Source: Metaphire vulgaris (Eukaryota; Annelida; Clitellata; Crassiclitellata; Megascolecidae). From it: a DNA stretch of 64,000 nt. Position 1 is the stretch's first letter, and every line of letters starts with the position of its first letter. Made by a program: the position numbers and the translations under genes. Below the pieces are notes generated by a model, which saw nothing but the letters and a program-made list of their open reading frames with translations, did not search any database and was not told the origin of the DNA. The DNA lies in the NCBI GenBank assembly GCA_018105865.1, contig CM030848.1:2879001-2943000 (forward strand). Reading direction: 5' to 3'. Of the stretch, positions 22,656-33,050 are shown one piece after another.

Positions 22656-25600
22656 TACTACTACTACTACTACTACTACTATTAAAGTACCGACCCAAAG
22701 ATAGTTTGCCCAGCAACGTTCCGCAGTTCTATAATATAATCTATGGTACAGGCGAAATAATGTTATGTTGCATCACACTCACTGTCATTGATTTTGCAGC
22801 TGTCTAAACATCAATAATTGTTCATTTGCATTCTAAGCAGATAGGTTCACATCCAAATGTGTTACATGTACATACCAGCTGCAGTGAAAGCACGCGTGAA
22901 ATAATTAGCGGCGATCCAAGCGAATACTCCTTCTTCTTCTCCCGAGAGAACTCTTGTATTATCCGGCGATTGATGTTGGAATGGGTTGAATGTCGAGTTT
23001 GAAAGCAATTCTCTAACGTACTGCGTTGCGCTGTTAGCCCTCTTCTCCAACAGCAGCCTCATTCCTAAAAACGACATTCATAGCTCACGACCTTATTATT
23101 TTGTGGCATTCGCGCGTGATAAATCTGGTGAGTGGCGTGATTCAAATGAACAAGAATATTACTAAGTGAGTTACGTGTGTCTGTTTGTCTGTCTGTGTCT
23201 AGGTTATTTTTAGCAAGTCAATTGCAAGCGTCGATCTTCAAAGATCGAAGGATACATGCAAATGAAGGTGGCTCTTAGCCAACAGGAAACTCGCTTAGAG
23301 ATACCAGTTCAGTTGGAAAGAATTTAAGGACACACAAAACACATATTGGTTTGTCAGACTTTTCAGAACGTTAAGGAAGAAGCACAAAAAACTAGAGAGG
23401 GCTTTTTGCCTGTCGGACTTCTTAGGAACGTTAAAGATGCAAAACAACACATTGCAAAGACTAATGATGACCGTCTTTTTAGCAATCAATATCCACCGGT
23501 TACAAGTCCTTTTAATCTAGCGTAATGCTTACAATCGGAAAGCACTATTCTGAACGAAATTTTAGGACATTTCATGTTCTTATTAAGGACAAACGCCTTA
23601 AAGGACAGAGTCATGGAATTTAAGGACTGTCCTTATCATTTAAGGATGACTGGTAACCCTAAACTCGCTGCGAATCTGGAGATTGAAAGATGTCTTCAGA
23701 CATTGGACGGAACGAGTGTTTTTGAAATTATATTTTACAATATAAATTATTCTAAACGATAATGATGAAAATCGGACTATGCTGATCGATGATTCAGTAT
23801 TATTATGTGTAGAATAGGTTGACGTTTTCGGTTGACCGTCTTGCCTGATATTTAAATGATTGAAAAAACCCCGCGAATAGCTATCACTTTGGATTGCTAT
23901 GTACATGTAAATGCTTTGACGGTCATCTACTGCAACTAATTCAGAGTATTGACATTAAAAGACTTTATTATTTGAACATTTATTGCCTTCAATTTTTAAC
24001 ATTTGTGCGGTCTTTTCCAGCCTTCAGTCAAATGCTATCTTATTAACAAAATGCTCCCAGATTACTTCTCAATTGACGAGTCTTTAGTCTATTTGATTAT
24101 TTAATCTTGAAAATTTAAATATTTTAACTGTAATTCAAAAGCCCGTCACAATGTTAAGCAAGTCATATTGTCTACTCCAGAAGTCAAAATCAATCAACCT
24201 GTAAAACGTCTTCAAAAGCTTTAATTAAGATTTTACGAGTAATAGTGTGAGTCCGACACTAAAAATAATGAAATTTTCATGACCAAATGTTATGGTCCCG
24301 TCTTTGAAACATATGATGCATTATAATGCGGACACTTCAATCTCGAGTATTGTGGATAGCTACAGACCGAGAAACATTGCCTTACATCAGGATCATTTTA
24401 TTTTCTAACGAAATAGAAACGTTCTCTAATGCAATTCCAGATAGAACATAAAATGTTGTCATGTATTCATTTAAGTGATTATCATTTTCAGATTCAGAAG
24501 CGTTCATTTTTGTTTACTAGGAACACAAAGCTCAAGTTGCAGCACGTGTAGATTCGTGTTCTTTTATATTAGAAATTTAGAGCCTTTACTGTGCTAACGA
24601 CTAAACGACTATATCCAACTTTTCCCGTGCCTTTTGGTGGCATGTCTTTATGCCATGGAAGTGGCTCCTATTCTTCCATAAGCGACCAGGGTTGAACTTT
24701 CTCTCAAAACGTCGTTGCTGCCTACTGTATTCTTAAATTTAAGAGGGCACTAATTTTATGTCATTAAAGGCGATGAGTTGAAACCGATGGATCGATCAAC
24801 TTCTTCGTGACAGCAGCAGCACTCCTCCCACCACGCTGTGGCGTCACGCCATCTTCCGTGACCACGATTGCGAGACAACGCAGCTACCCTCCCCTAGCTA
24901 CGCGAGATGATGAGCGATGAAGAGTTGTTTTTCTATGATGACTACGAAACTGTGTAGAACTAGTACCTATGCATAAGATCGCTTAACCAAGAAACAATTA
25001 GTTCACAGGTAGGAGCGTAACAAAGTTCTTAATTGCGACTATCTAATTATTCACGATAAAGTTCTGTTACGTGCATCGATTGCACGTGTCCAATAATAAC
25101 GTTCTTTCTATTTCCATTAGGGACTGTAATACTAACTGCTGTGACTACATGCCAAGCATTCTTATATTCGTGTTTCAATCAGGTTTACAGTATACACAGT
25201 TGAATCACATCATCAGACCGTCATATGGTTTTGATCAGTTATATGAGCAAATCTCTCTAGTTAGCAAAAATCGCATATAATAGAATTTATTTTGTTCAAT
25301 TCAATTTTTGAAAATTTGTCGAATGTCCTTGTCGGATCATTTTGCAATTTATCTCTACTTGAGAAGTTGAGAAACCTAGCGAAAATTTGCGCACAGGTGA
25401 CCTCGTGTGTAAGTTATTTGAAAAAATAACACCTCACAGACTTTATGATTATTCTCAGATCGTTTCAATGCTGACATGCAAACGTATTGATTTGCATAGC
25501 TAGCTAGCAACGTACTATGTGGGCAAACTCTGATTTTCTGTTGAAATCAATTCTTGCTATAGCCTACACCACTCAATTTCATCTAGCATCTAACTGCTAT

Positions 25601-26016
25601 ATTAACTAGTTCGACTTGCCTGCTGTCGCCAGAAAGTAAATGGGAGTTATCGATTGCAGTTTTCTTGGGACGTATGGTTTGGCGGCGTCGAGAAGTTTCG
25701 AAAGGTGCGTTTTAATTTCAGGATCCAATTTATAGCTGGAAACACCGGGCTCTGTACGCCAACCGCAGATGTGTATAAAGTTTGGCAGTGCTAAAGGTGT
25801 ATTCGGTGTCTGCCATTTGTAGACGTGGACTCTGCTGCCTGAACTGCCGGCATCGATGACGATAGAGTACTTGAGAAGTTGCAGTTGGTCTTCGGGTATA
25901 TCCGGAGGGATAGCATTCTTGTCACAATCTTCGGAGACGGAGACTTGAAATTGAAATCTCGCCAATGTCCACAACGTTGCAATAATTGTTACTGGATCGC
26001 AAAGAAAATGAAGCAC
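17336..26016 (-). CDS. NTPDase (GDA1/CD39) gene B
   Basis: Six-exon ectonucleoside triphosphate diphosphohydrolase: 25620-26016, 22876-23064, 21240-21509, 20090-20388, 19633-19795 and 17336-17409 (1392 bp, about 463 residues). It hydrolyses nucleoside tri- and diphosphates, probably extracellularly or in the secretory lumen. ACR1 VIDAGSSGSRVHVY, ACR2 ATAG-MRLL, ACR3 LSGEEEGVFAWIAANY, ACR4 ILELGGASTQIAF, ACR5 EWPVGALIY. There is an N-terminal hydrophobic segment and no C-terminal membrane span, unlike NTPDase1-3. Oddities: no ATG (the frame opens at GTG 26016, where gene A has ATG), exon 1 uses a GC donor (CAG|GCAAGT), and the original 5' flank is 7 kb away beyond a gypsy element. It may use an upstream exon or be dying. 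Confidence 0.85.
17410..19632 (-). other. Gene B intron 5
   Basis: No exon seen. It holds a truncated element starting CAGTGGCGG at about 17734, with three copies of the GACAAGCAAAAAA module (about 17821, 17898, 17980), and a CCCGTACCCG palindromic repeat block at 18855-18990 ending GCACATCCCTA, like an hAT terminus. A poly-T and TTTTTGCTCGTC pair is at about 19352-19405. Confidence 0.6.
19633..19795 (-). CDS. NTPDase gene B exon 5
   Basis: 163 bp, PVDELARQNNAKGSDLIKQC to FEKGYGFSPDTQQL. Acceptor TTGCAG, donor GTAATAT, phase 1. Confidence 0.9.
20090..20388 (-). CDS. NTPDase gene B exon 4
   Basis: 299 bp. Cys-rich region with CLKLLDEMIF, KCYPKPCSIGNIYQP and FYALGAFVYPLKRM, consistent with disulphides of a secreted enzyme. 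Acceptor ATCAG, donor GTAAGAA, phase 0. Confidence 0.9.
20389..21239 (-). other. Gene B intron 3
   Basis: No coding signal. A (CT)n microsatellite lies at about 20883-20918. Confidence 0.7.
21240..21509 (-). CDS. NTPDase gene B exon 3
   Basis: 270 bp with ACR4 GGILELGGASTQIAF (second phosphate-binding loop). It ends NPCLLRG across the junction. Acceptor TATTTAG, donor GTAAGAC. Confidence 0.9.
21510..22084 (-). other. Gene B intron 2, ancestral part
   Basis: Colinear with the gene A remnant at about 5436-7600 (for example AAAGGATAGTATCAATTA versus AAGGATAGCATTAATTA). No gene. Confidence 0.55.
22085..22690 (+). mobile_element. 5'-truncated CR1 LINE with (ATT)n/(ACT)n tail
   Basis: The sequence matches the CR1 C-terminal region (CTAGAATACTGTGTTCAGGC, then GAGAGAGAGGATCTGATTGAAAC and onward). 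It ends GGTTTTCACACAGGC...CCACTTAAAATCACATT, followed by (ATT)n and (ACT)n to about 22683. It is broken by stops and shifts. It is inserted antisense in intron 2 of gene B. Confidence 0.85.
22876..23064 (-). CDS. NTPDase gene B exon 2
   Basis: 189 bp in phase 1-1, from MRLLLEKRANSATQY to FTAAG, carrying ACR3 RVLSGEEEGVFAWIAANY. Acceptor TTTTTAG, donor GTATGTAC. Confidence 0.9.
23065..25619 (-). other. Gene B intron 1
   Basis: No exon. The part from about 24150 to 25600 is colinear with gene A intron 1 but lacks its SINE (8521) and inverted-ended insertion (9408). A region at 23290-23720 repeats AAGGAC-type units (TTAAGGACA) and looks like a degraded repeat. Confidence 0.6.
25620..26016 (-). 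CDS. NTPDase gene B exon 1
   Basis: The hydrophobic N-terminus (VTIIATLWTLARFQFQV) and ACR1 are intact. Gene A reads GTG then ATGCTTTTC at the start; here the ATG is missing. A CTTTCAG just upstream (about 26030) could be a splice acceptor from an unseen first exon. The donor is GCAAGT instead of GT. Confidence 0.8.
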
Positions 26017-26421
26017 AGTTATTTCAACTGAAAGGTCATAGGCATAATATGTTAAGCCTTAGTATAGGCAGGAATGAAGGGAAACTACCAATAAAACATC
26101 GAACAGTACAAGGATCGCGAGTAACCTGTCAACGCGAGCGTTCGTTGTGTTCATCTTTGATGACAAGTGCATCTGAGCCACATTGGTCGCCACGACCAAA
26201 TTTAGGTTAGAAACAATTAAATTGATGGTAGTGTGCTGACCCTTTAACGTGCTCGCCACAACCCCCCCCCACTCTCTAACGTCTGGCGTCGCCACTGATC
26301 CCCTCTCTATCCATGCACCAACTTTTTCCGTCCCCTCATCCTCCCCGCAGTAAGCCGTTAACATAAGTTTACAAAGACACTAATCGTAATATGCTACTAC
26401 GTATTTGCTTCTAAATTATAC
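26017..26421. other. Short gap between gene B exon 1 and the gypsy LTR
   Basis: No gene found. It contains a C-rich run at 26263-26272. The target duplication of the gypsy element (ATAC) ends at 26421. Confidence 0.5.
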
Positions 26422-27056
26422 TGTCATGGCCTCGGCTGCTAAATGGTAATATAGAGTTTAAGTACTTGAACGGGTAGGGGAGAAGGAGATGGAGAATAAG
26501 ACGGAGAGGAAAGGCCGGCGCTGGTAGAGAATGGAGAGGCCGAAGGAGATGGCAGCGTGCCAGAGCGGAGCTTATAAAAGAGGGAAGCGCGGGGAGAAGA
26601 AGGGTTGGTCGTCGTGGTTGGTTGGTTGGCGTTGCGGCCGAGGTAGGTCTGCCAGAGACGCGAGAAGACGCGGTCAGCGGGAAAGACCTGGATGCTAAAG
26701 AAGAAAGGACGGATCGGAAGGAGGGAGATCCAAGGACGGAACAGGAGCGAGTGGTGATGGTAAGAAGTTTAATGCTAATTCTGTATTGCGTAGTGGTCGT
26801 AGAATAAATTCGATTAGTTCGCATTTAGACAACCTTGACGATTGCTATATGTTTATTGGAAGCCTTATAATGTTAATAATAATCACATGTTAAAACCAAG
26901 ACAGTCTTATCCATTATCTCTCGGTTATCATCAACTAAGGAATCCAGCGGACGAACGACATCGGGTCAGGGGAGGGAGGAAGGAGCCGCTCTAGGGGAAC
27001 AAGATTTAGAAGGGGAGTTGGTAGAAATAGAGGGTGTCCCCCCCAGAGTCGTTGAA
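26422..27056 (+). repeat. 5' LTR of gypsy element
   Basis: About 635 bp, beginning TGTCATGGCC. It contains a TATA box (TATAAAA, 26573-26579) and AATAAA (26803-26808), in the order expected for U3-R-U5. The right edge is set by the ending GTCGTTGAA, which is also followed by flanking DNA at 31704. The edge is not the usual CA, so a few bases of uncertainty remain. Confidence 0.6.
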
Positions 27057-27072
27057 ATTGGTACCAGAAGTG
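27057..27072 (+). other. Candidate primer binding site
   Basis: ATTGGTACCAGAAGTG directly after the LTR resembles the TTGGT.(C/T)CAGAAGTG motif seen at this place in many animal gypsy elements. Confidence 0.5.
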
Positions 27073-27209
27073 ATTTTTTTCTAATCCCTTTTGAGAGATT
27101 TTGGAGTTGAGAGAGAAATTTTAATGTGAGGATTGCATAATCTTGATTGCATAAATTTGTGTGCATAACGTGATTGCTTAAAATTTTCTTGCATACATTT
27201 ATTGCATAA

Positions 27210-28547
27210 ATGGCGGCACGATCGACGCGGGTAGATTCGAGAATGTCGATACCGTTGTTGAGTATGGAAAGGGTGCCCGACGATCCCGAAATTAGTTTCG
27301 ATGATCCGTTAGAGCCTGGGGGAGATAATCGGGGAGCTACACCGCCCGCTAGAACGGCCTTCGATCACGACAGGGGAGTGAGGGGACATGATACCGCCAG
27401 TGTAGCGAGGGGTCCGAACCTTAATGATGGCCTGTTGCGAAGCCCGTCTCCGAGGCGTACGATCAGAACATTATCTCAGCACCCTGGGGACCGGGTAGGA
27501 CGAGGAGGGGTCCGAGACAGTGAGCGACCGTTAGCAAGGGGTGTCGACCTGGCCATAAACACCGAACACGAGGCGCAATCGCCTGGCCTTAGTCCGATAC
27601 CGATTTATAGAAGGGAAGAAAGGGGAACTCGGCCCGAAAACGACCAGGTTTACGATCGGAGGGAAAATAACCGCAATCACGACCGAAGAACGGGGAGAGA
27701 ATTTTACTACCCAGACAGACCCCGAGGAATGACCGTAGATCATTACCCGATAGACACCGATCACAGAGACAATCATGATAGCAGATACCGGCCGGGGCCC
27801 ACCACACAGATGATTGACCCGAACCACAGTGATAATCGAGGGTCGGGGGCCGAGTACTATAGACCAGAAACACCCGGTTTTAGGCCATTGAACAGAGGTC
27901 CGATCGAAATGGCAGACAGAATAGATTACCCCGATCAAAATCATTGCTATCCGACAATTGATCCGAATAGAGTATATAACCGGGACAACCGTTGGCCCGA
28001 GACCGAGTATGACCGATGGGGAACAGGCAGAACGCTACCATTGATCACTAGACCGATCGATATTAACCACCGCTTGGACCATGACTCACCGAGGCCAATG
28101 GATAGAACCGATAGGCCCGGAAATCAACCCAGACAGTTCATGAAACCTGCCAAATATAATGGGACGGGGCCGGTCGAGTCCTATATCCGACAGTTCGAAA
28201 TTTGCTCACGGTATAATGCCTGGAATGCAAGTGAAAAATGTGACTTCCTCCAGTGGGCACTAGAGGGCGGCGCCACTGAAATTTTATGGAATTTACAAGG
28301 CATAGGGGACCTTACTTACGAGAAATTGGTGGACCGCTTAAGACAGCGATTTGGCTGTCAGGGCCAGTCAGAGACATATAGGGCGGAATTATTTGGATAT
28401 AAACAGAAAAAGTCTCAATCTTTAAATGACCTAGTGTTTGAGATACGAAAGTTGACCTGTTTATCTTACCCAAATCAAAGCAATAATGATGCAATTGAAA
28501 GTATAGCCCGCGATATGTTCGTTCAGGCTATAGCAGACCCCAGTTAA
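27210..28547 (+). CDS. gypsy gag
   Basis: 445 codons from ATG 27210. The long N-terminus is rich in Arg, Asp and Pro. The C-terminal half has the retrotransposon gag core (KPAKYNGTGPVESYIRQFEI ... KLVDRLRQRFG ... RAELFGYKQKKSQSLNDLV). It stops at 28545-28547; the continuing LRLESFAKL reading at about 28600 is in another frame, so the gag end is broken by at least one shift. The capsid-like role is inferred from the family. Confidence 0.85.
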   Translation: MAARSTRVDSRMSIPLLSMERVPDDPEISFDDPLEPGGDNRGATPPARTAFDHDRGVRGHDTASVARGPNLNDGLLRSPSPRRTIRTLSQHPGDRVGRGGVRDSERPLARGVDLAINTEHEAQSPGLSPIPIYRREERGTRPENDQVYDRRENNRNHDRRTGREFYYPDRPRGMTVDHYPIDTDHRDNHDSRYRPGPTTQMIDPNHSDNRGSGAEYYRPETPGFRPLNRGPIEMADRIDYPDQNHCYPTIDPNRVYNRDNRWPETEYDRWGTGRTLPLITRPIDINHRLDHDSPRPMDRTDRPGNQPRQFMKPAKYNGTGPVESYIRQFEICSRYNAWNASEKCDFLQWALEGGATEILWNLQGIGDLTYEKLVDRLRQRFGCQGQSETYRAELFGYKQKKSQSLNDLVFEIRKLTCLSYPNQSNNDAIESIARDMFVQAIADPS

Positions 28548-28626
28548 GTTTGAAGGTCCGTGAACGAGGCCCACGACCCTAAATGACGCCTTCAAAATAG
28601 CCCTTCGGTTAGAAAGTTTTGCTAAA

Positions 28627-30498
28627 TTGAGCGGACCCGAAATTACACCACACCCGGTCCAATATATGGAGGGGACGAAAGGGGGAACGGAAGCTGAATC
28701 GATTTGCCGTAGATCTGAAGAAGCCATAAGAGTCCAGAACATGGCGCAGGAAAAGTTCCAACAGTCCGTTAACGACCAGTTGCAGAAAATGGCCGCCATG
28801 TATAGTCAGAAAACCAGCCCTCCCCCGATGCAAGCGACCGAAAAACAGGTCCGTTTCGAAGTGAACAATCGTCCGTCACCAGCTCCGTCTCCGACACCAT
28901 TCTTTACACCGAGACATGAGGGGCCAGAGATGAATAAACATGATAATAATTGGCGATCTAGATCCGCCCCTGATAACCGTGAAACACAGGCTAGATCCTA
29001 TGATCAAAATAACCGATCAAAAGAGCCTCCCCGGTGTTGGAACTGTTTAAGCCACGAACACCTTAGACGGAACTGCCCAGAGAAATGGCGCAATAGAAGT
29101 CCCAGACCCCAAGTGAACCAAAGTGTAAACCGGAAAAGCATTGCGGGGGGCCCGAAGTCACTTTATGTGAAAGCCAGAATAAATGGCCGACCGTTGTGGT
29201 CACTCATGGACACCGGGGCTACTGAAAATTTGATCCACAGTCGTTTCACTAGAGGCGCCACAATCAGGCCCACTGTTGTCGATTTATATGCAGCCAACGG
29301 TAGCAGAATTAATGTGAAGGGCGAGACGATTTTGACTATACGATTTAACCCCAGATGTGTTTCTAAAGTCAGGTTTATTGTGTCCGATGATATAAGTGAA
29401 ATATTACTAGGAATGGAGTTTCTTAAAAGCGAAAAATGCAAGCTAGACTTTCAGACTGACACGTTAAAAATCGGACAAGAGATAATAAAATTGACGACCT
29501 TTGTTGGCCAGCGTTGGGCCAGACGGGTTCAGTTAGGGGGAGAAATAACCCTGCCCCTCGAATCGACCAGTATAATACCGGCCAAAATGTTGATAGGGAA
29601 CGCCGAGGGAGAAGGGGAAGGAGGTTGGTTGCTCGAACACAAAGAGGTCAGCCCTGGCGTACATTTAGCCCGCGCTGTATACGGAGGCCGGGCGGGGGAA
29701 GCAGCAGTGCAGATGACTAATACGAATCCGAAGCCCGCTGTTATAAGAGCCAATGAAGTACTAGGTGAACTCACCCCGGTATCGGTCCAGAACAAAAGCC
29801 ATAAAACCGACCCCGAAAACAACGAAGTATGGAAAACCGCTGTAGCCACAATTATGGAAAAATTACCCACTGAAGTAACCGATGAAGAAAAATTAAAATT
29901 AACCGAGGTACTGCTTCGCTACCGTAACGTATTCTCAATGAATGATACTGATTTGGGATGCACTGATTTGATAGAACATAGTATAACAACGACGGATAAT
30001 ATACCGATTCGACAACCCCTTAGGAGACAGCCTAGCGCATATTTAGATGCAATTGACGAGCACACTGACCTGTTGTTAAGACAGGACGTCATACGGCCCT
30101 CTCAGAGTGAATGGGCGTCAAATGTAGTGTTAGTAAAGAAAAAAGACGGAAAATTAAGATTTTGCATCGATTATCGCGCTCTTAACGCGAAAACTAGATA
30201 TGATAGCTATCCAGTCCCTTTAACTAAAGTCTGCCTGGATTCGCTAGGGGGCAGTGCCTGGTTTAGCGTCTGTGACCTCCGTTCTGGATTCCATCAAATT
30301 CCAATAAAGGAATCAGACAGTCACCTGACTGCTTTTAGAACAAGAAAAGGCCTTTTTGAATTTAAGCGAACACCCATGGGATTACGCAACTCCGCCATCA
30401 CGTGCTGTCGCTTGATGAGTGTACTGCTTAGAGGGATGGACTATATGGGTTCTTTAGCCTACTTGGATGACGTCATTATATTTGCACCCGACCCCTGA
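28627..30498 (+). CDS. gypsy gag-pol: zinc knuckle, protease, reverse transcriptase
   Basis: 623 codons. Zinc knuckle CWNCLSHEHLRRNC (CX2CX4HX4C, about residue 137), aspartic protease LMDTGATENLI (about residue 193), then RT with KKDGKLRFCIDYRALN, SVCDLRSGFHQIP and the catalytic YLDDVIIF (about residue 615). A stop right after FAPDP and a shift separate it from the next frame. RT copies the element's RNA in cytoplasmic particles (known of the family). Confidence 0.9.
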   Translation: MSGPEITPHPVQYMEGTKGGTEAESICRRSEEAIRVQNMAQEKFQQSVNDQLQKMAAMYSQKTSPPPMQATEKQVRFEVNNRPSPAPSPTPFFTPRHEGPEMNKHDNNWRSRSAPDNRETQARSYDQNNRSKEPPRCWNCLSHEHLRRNCPEKWRNRSPRPQVNQSVNRKSIAGGPKSLYVKARINGRPLWSLMDTGATENLIHSRFTRGATIRPTVVDLYAANGSRINVKGETILTIRFNPRCVSKVRFIVSDDISEILLGMEFLKSEKCKLDFQTDTLKIGQEIIKLTTFVGQRWARRVQLGGEITLPLESTSIIPAKMLIGNAEGEGEGGWLLEHKEVSPGVHLARAVYGGRAGEAAVQMTNTNPKPAVIRANEVLGELTPVSVQNKSHKTDPENNEVWKTAVATIMEKLPTEVTDEEKLKLTEVLLRYRNVFSMNDTDLGCTDLIEHSITTTDNIPIRQPLRRQPSAYLDAIDEHTDLLLRQDVIRPSQSEWASNVVLVKKKDGKLRFCIDYRALNAKTRYDSYPVPLTKVCLDSLGGSAWFSVCDLRSGFHQIPIKESDSHLTAFRTRKGLFEFKRTPMGLRNSAITCCRLMSVLLRGMDYMGSLAYLDDVIIFAPDP

Positions 30499-30568
30499 CC
30501 CATATTGAAAGGCTAGCAGAAGTGTTCGAACGAGTAGAACAAGCTGGTCTTAAGTTTCGTATTGATAA

Positions 30569-31237
30569 ATGCAAGATAATGCAAAAGAAGCTAATATTTC
30601 TGGGCCACTCTATCTCGGCTCAGGGATTTCCCCGGACCCAGAGAAGATGCTAAAAATAAAACAGTGGCCAGTACCGAGAACACTGAAGGATGCGAGAGCT
30701 GCAGGAATTTGCACGTACTACAAGTCATTAATAGAAAAATTTTCTGTACTGGCTGCGCCTTTAACTGATCTAACACGCAAAGGGCAACCGTTTGTATGGA
30801 GCGCCGAATGTCAGTCGGCGTTCGAAAAATTAAAAATGGCACTCACATCTGAACCAATTGTGGCGATGCCAAATGATTATGATCCCTTCATTTTGGATGT
30901 TGACGCTAGCGATTTTGCTTTAGGCGGCGTTTTAAGTCAGGTTCAATCAGGACAAGAAAAAGTCGTAGCTTATTATAGTTATAAGCTTACCTCCACCGAG
31001 CGAAATTATTCGACGACTCGAAGAGAATTTTTCGCCTTAGTCCAGGCCGTTAAGCATTTTAAACATCACCTTTTAGGAAGACCGTTTGAGATCCGAACAG
31101 ATCACATGGCCCTCAAGTACATATTTAAAGCCCCAGAATTATATGGTCAAAATGCGAGGTGGATAGATTTTTTATCCCAATTTAATTTTGTTTTTCATAC
31201 CGTAGAGGTTCTTTACATGGAAATTCTGATGCATTGA
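30569..31237 (+). CDS. gypsy RT thumb and RNase H
   Basis: 222 codons. Thumb/connection (LKIKQWPVPRTLKDARA), RNase H with LDVDASDFALGGVLSQ, TERNYSTTRREFFALV and RTDHMALKYIF. A further shift near 31205 diverts the usual ending; the SDALSRR-type reading continues at about 31225-31420 in another frame. Integrase is absent. Confidence 0.88.
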   Translation: MQDNAKEANISGPLYLGSGISPDPEKMLKIKQWPVPRTLKDARAAGICTYYKSLIEKFSVLAAPLTDLTRKGQPFVWSAECQSAFEKLKMALTSEPIVAMPNDYDPFILDVDASDFALGGVLSQVQSGQEKVVAYYSYKLTSTERNYSTTRREFFALVQAVKHFKHHLLGRPFEIRTDHMALKYIFKAPELYGQNARWIDFLSQFNFVFHTVEVLYMEILMH

Positions 31238-31419
31238 GTCGTCGGCGTGCCATAGATTCCGATGACAGTGTTGTAGAAAAGGGAGAGGGGGCAGAGCAAG
31301 AACCAACCGTTGGGTGGTTACAAGATACGACCGAGACAAATGACTGGAAATTCCAACCGCAAGAGGCGCACAAAGTTGACCCAGAGCCAGCGAACAAACA
31401 AAGACAGGACCAAACGGAC

Positions 31420-31704
31420 GAACGACATCGGGTCAGGGGAGGGAGGAAGGAGCCGCTCTAGGGGAACAAGATTTAGAAGGGGAGTTGGTAGAAATAGAGG
31501 GTGCCCCCCCCAGAGTCGTTGAAATTGGTACCAGAAGTGATTTTTTTCTAATCCCTTTTGAGAGATTTTGGAGTTGAGAGAGAAATTTTAATGTGAGGAC
31601 GAACGACATCGGGTCAGGGGAGGGAGGAAGGAGCCGCTCTAGGGGAACAAGATTTAGAAGGGGAGTTGGTAGAAATAGAGGGTGTCCCCCCCAGAGTCGT
31701 TGAA
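31420..31704 (+). repeat. Rearranged 3' end: LTR end, leader, LTR end
   Basis: A unit of about 178 bp that starts ACGAACGACATCGGGTCAGG and normally spans the LTR end, primer site and leader (26955-27137) is present once at 31420-31598. Its first 107 bp then repeat at 31599-31704. Most of the 3' LTR is therefore missing, and the junctions fall at ACGAACGAC. Confidence 0.75.
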
Positions 31705-31708
31705 ATAC

Positions 31709-33050
31709 ATGAACAAACAAGATTAACAGCAGCATCAACACTCAGATGAGTGCGGCGGTCCTCAATTGTACAAAATTCTCGTAGCCACACATCACTCACT
31801 CTGTTATACGTCTAGAAAGAAAGATACACTCTCACTTTTACTTACTTTTAATCAATTTATCGATGTCGCATTTTTTCATTTATAGCTTCGAGTGATGAAA
31901 AATAACAAGCCATATGCCCAAGATAAAACATGTTAAAAGGGACACAGGAAAAGGATGTACTAGGCAGTACCTCCGGCACATTACTACGTCAGTCGGCTGC
32001 TCTTGCACCGTGTATGAATTCTACCCATACCTACTTAACGAATAGCCTACTGGCCACTGGGTTATTAAATACTCTTCATGCAGAAAAGCAGGAACGCCTT
32101 CACAGCATCGTCAATATTTTTATCGCATTGATAATGCCGGTACCGTTACCGCGGTATTACAGCAGTAAACGTCCCCGTCCCCGCGGTATTACTGGATGAA
32201 AAGAACCCGTTACCGCAGCAATACCGCACATTTTGGCAAAATTGTCCCTCTTACCGCGGTAATTACCGCGGTTACCGCGGCAAATCCGCGGTAACCGTTA
32301 CCGTGTCACTCTACTGTGGAGCTCTTTAATAGCAATACTCAGCAACTGCCGGGTACTACCTAAGGTATTATTTCATGTACTATCTTCTTGACTTCCGGGT
32401 ACTACTTCCACTTCACCTATCTCAGGTACTACCTCACCTATTTCAGGTACTATCTCGCCTCTTCTATCTCAGGTACTACCTTGCTCTCGCTCAGATACTA
32501 CCTCACTATCTTCTATCTCATGTACTACCCCGCTCTTTAAGGTACTACCTCTATATCTTGGCCGACTCGGGTACTACCTCACGGTGGGCAATTCTTCTGA
32601 TACTATCTAGAGATCTACCGGACCTTCTACCTGTCAGTAAACTTCATGAAAAAAACAGATCGTGTCCTTAAAAAATACTCTAGAAATACCAGAAAAATCT
32701 GGCTTTGCAAACAGGCTATTAAAAGCTCTGAGAAGCAAAAAAAGTTTGTCATCCATGGAGTGCTTCCAAAGACTCCAAATTTTCTAACTTGAACTTATAA
32801 ACATAGCATATATTCAATATTCAATAATAATGTATTTTTATCTCAAATCACAAATGTTCAGAGATTTAAAAAATAGATTCCGCAAAAAAACAGCTAAGCA
32901 AACGAGGCCAAAAAAGCCCAAACTGGTTGGAAACAAATCAGCACTGGCAACACTGTTACCTATTCATTCTTACTGGACCTCAGGCTCATCTATATTAGCT
33001 TTTATAATAATCTCGCCACAATATAGAAGACAATGAATAATCGCCTATTC
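31709..33050. other. Repeat-rich gap right of gypsy
   Basis: No gene. It contains a GGTACCGTTACCGCGGTA palindromic block (about 32138-32305), then imperfect repeats of the GGTACTACCTC type (about 32350-32590). The remainder is AT-rich. Confidence 0.6.

Larger units (their letters stand above)
26422..31704 (+). mobile_element. Ty3/gypsy LTR retrotransposon, deleted
   Basis: A retroelement with an apparent 4-bp duplication ATAC (26418-26421, 31705-31708). Order: 5' LTR (26422 to about 27056), primer-site region, gag, protease, reverse transcriptase, RNase H, then a jump to LTR/leader fragments with no integrase and no env. The gag-protease-RT-RH order and the YLDD motif place it in Ty3/gypsy. 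gag and pol are broken by small shifts. It lies between gene B exon 1 and the ancestral gene B 5' flank. Confidence 0.85.

Noticed and set aside
22513..22716. Asn/Ser-run frame
   Set aside because: Translation of the (ATT)n/(ACT)n tail of a CR1 copy.
26951..27137. Separate coding segment upstream of gag (an acidic open frame over the LTR end)
   Set aside because: It overlaps the LTR end, primer site and leader, has no ATG and no known domain; more likely chance.
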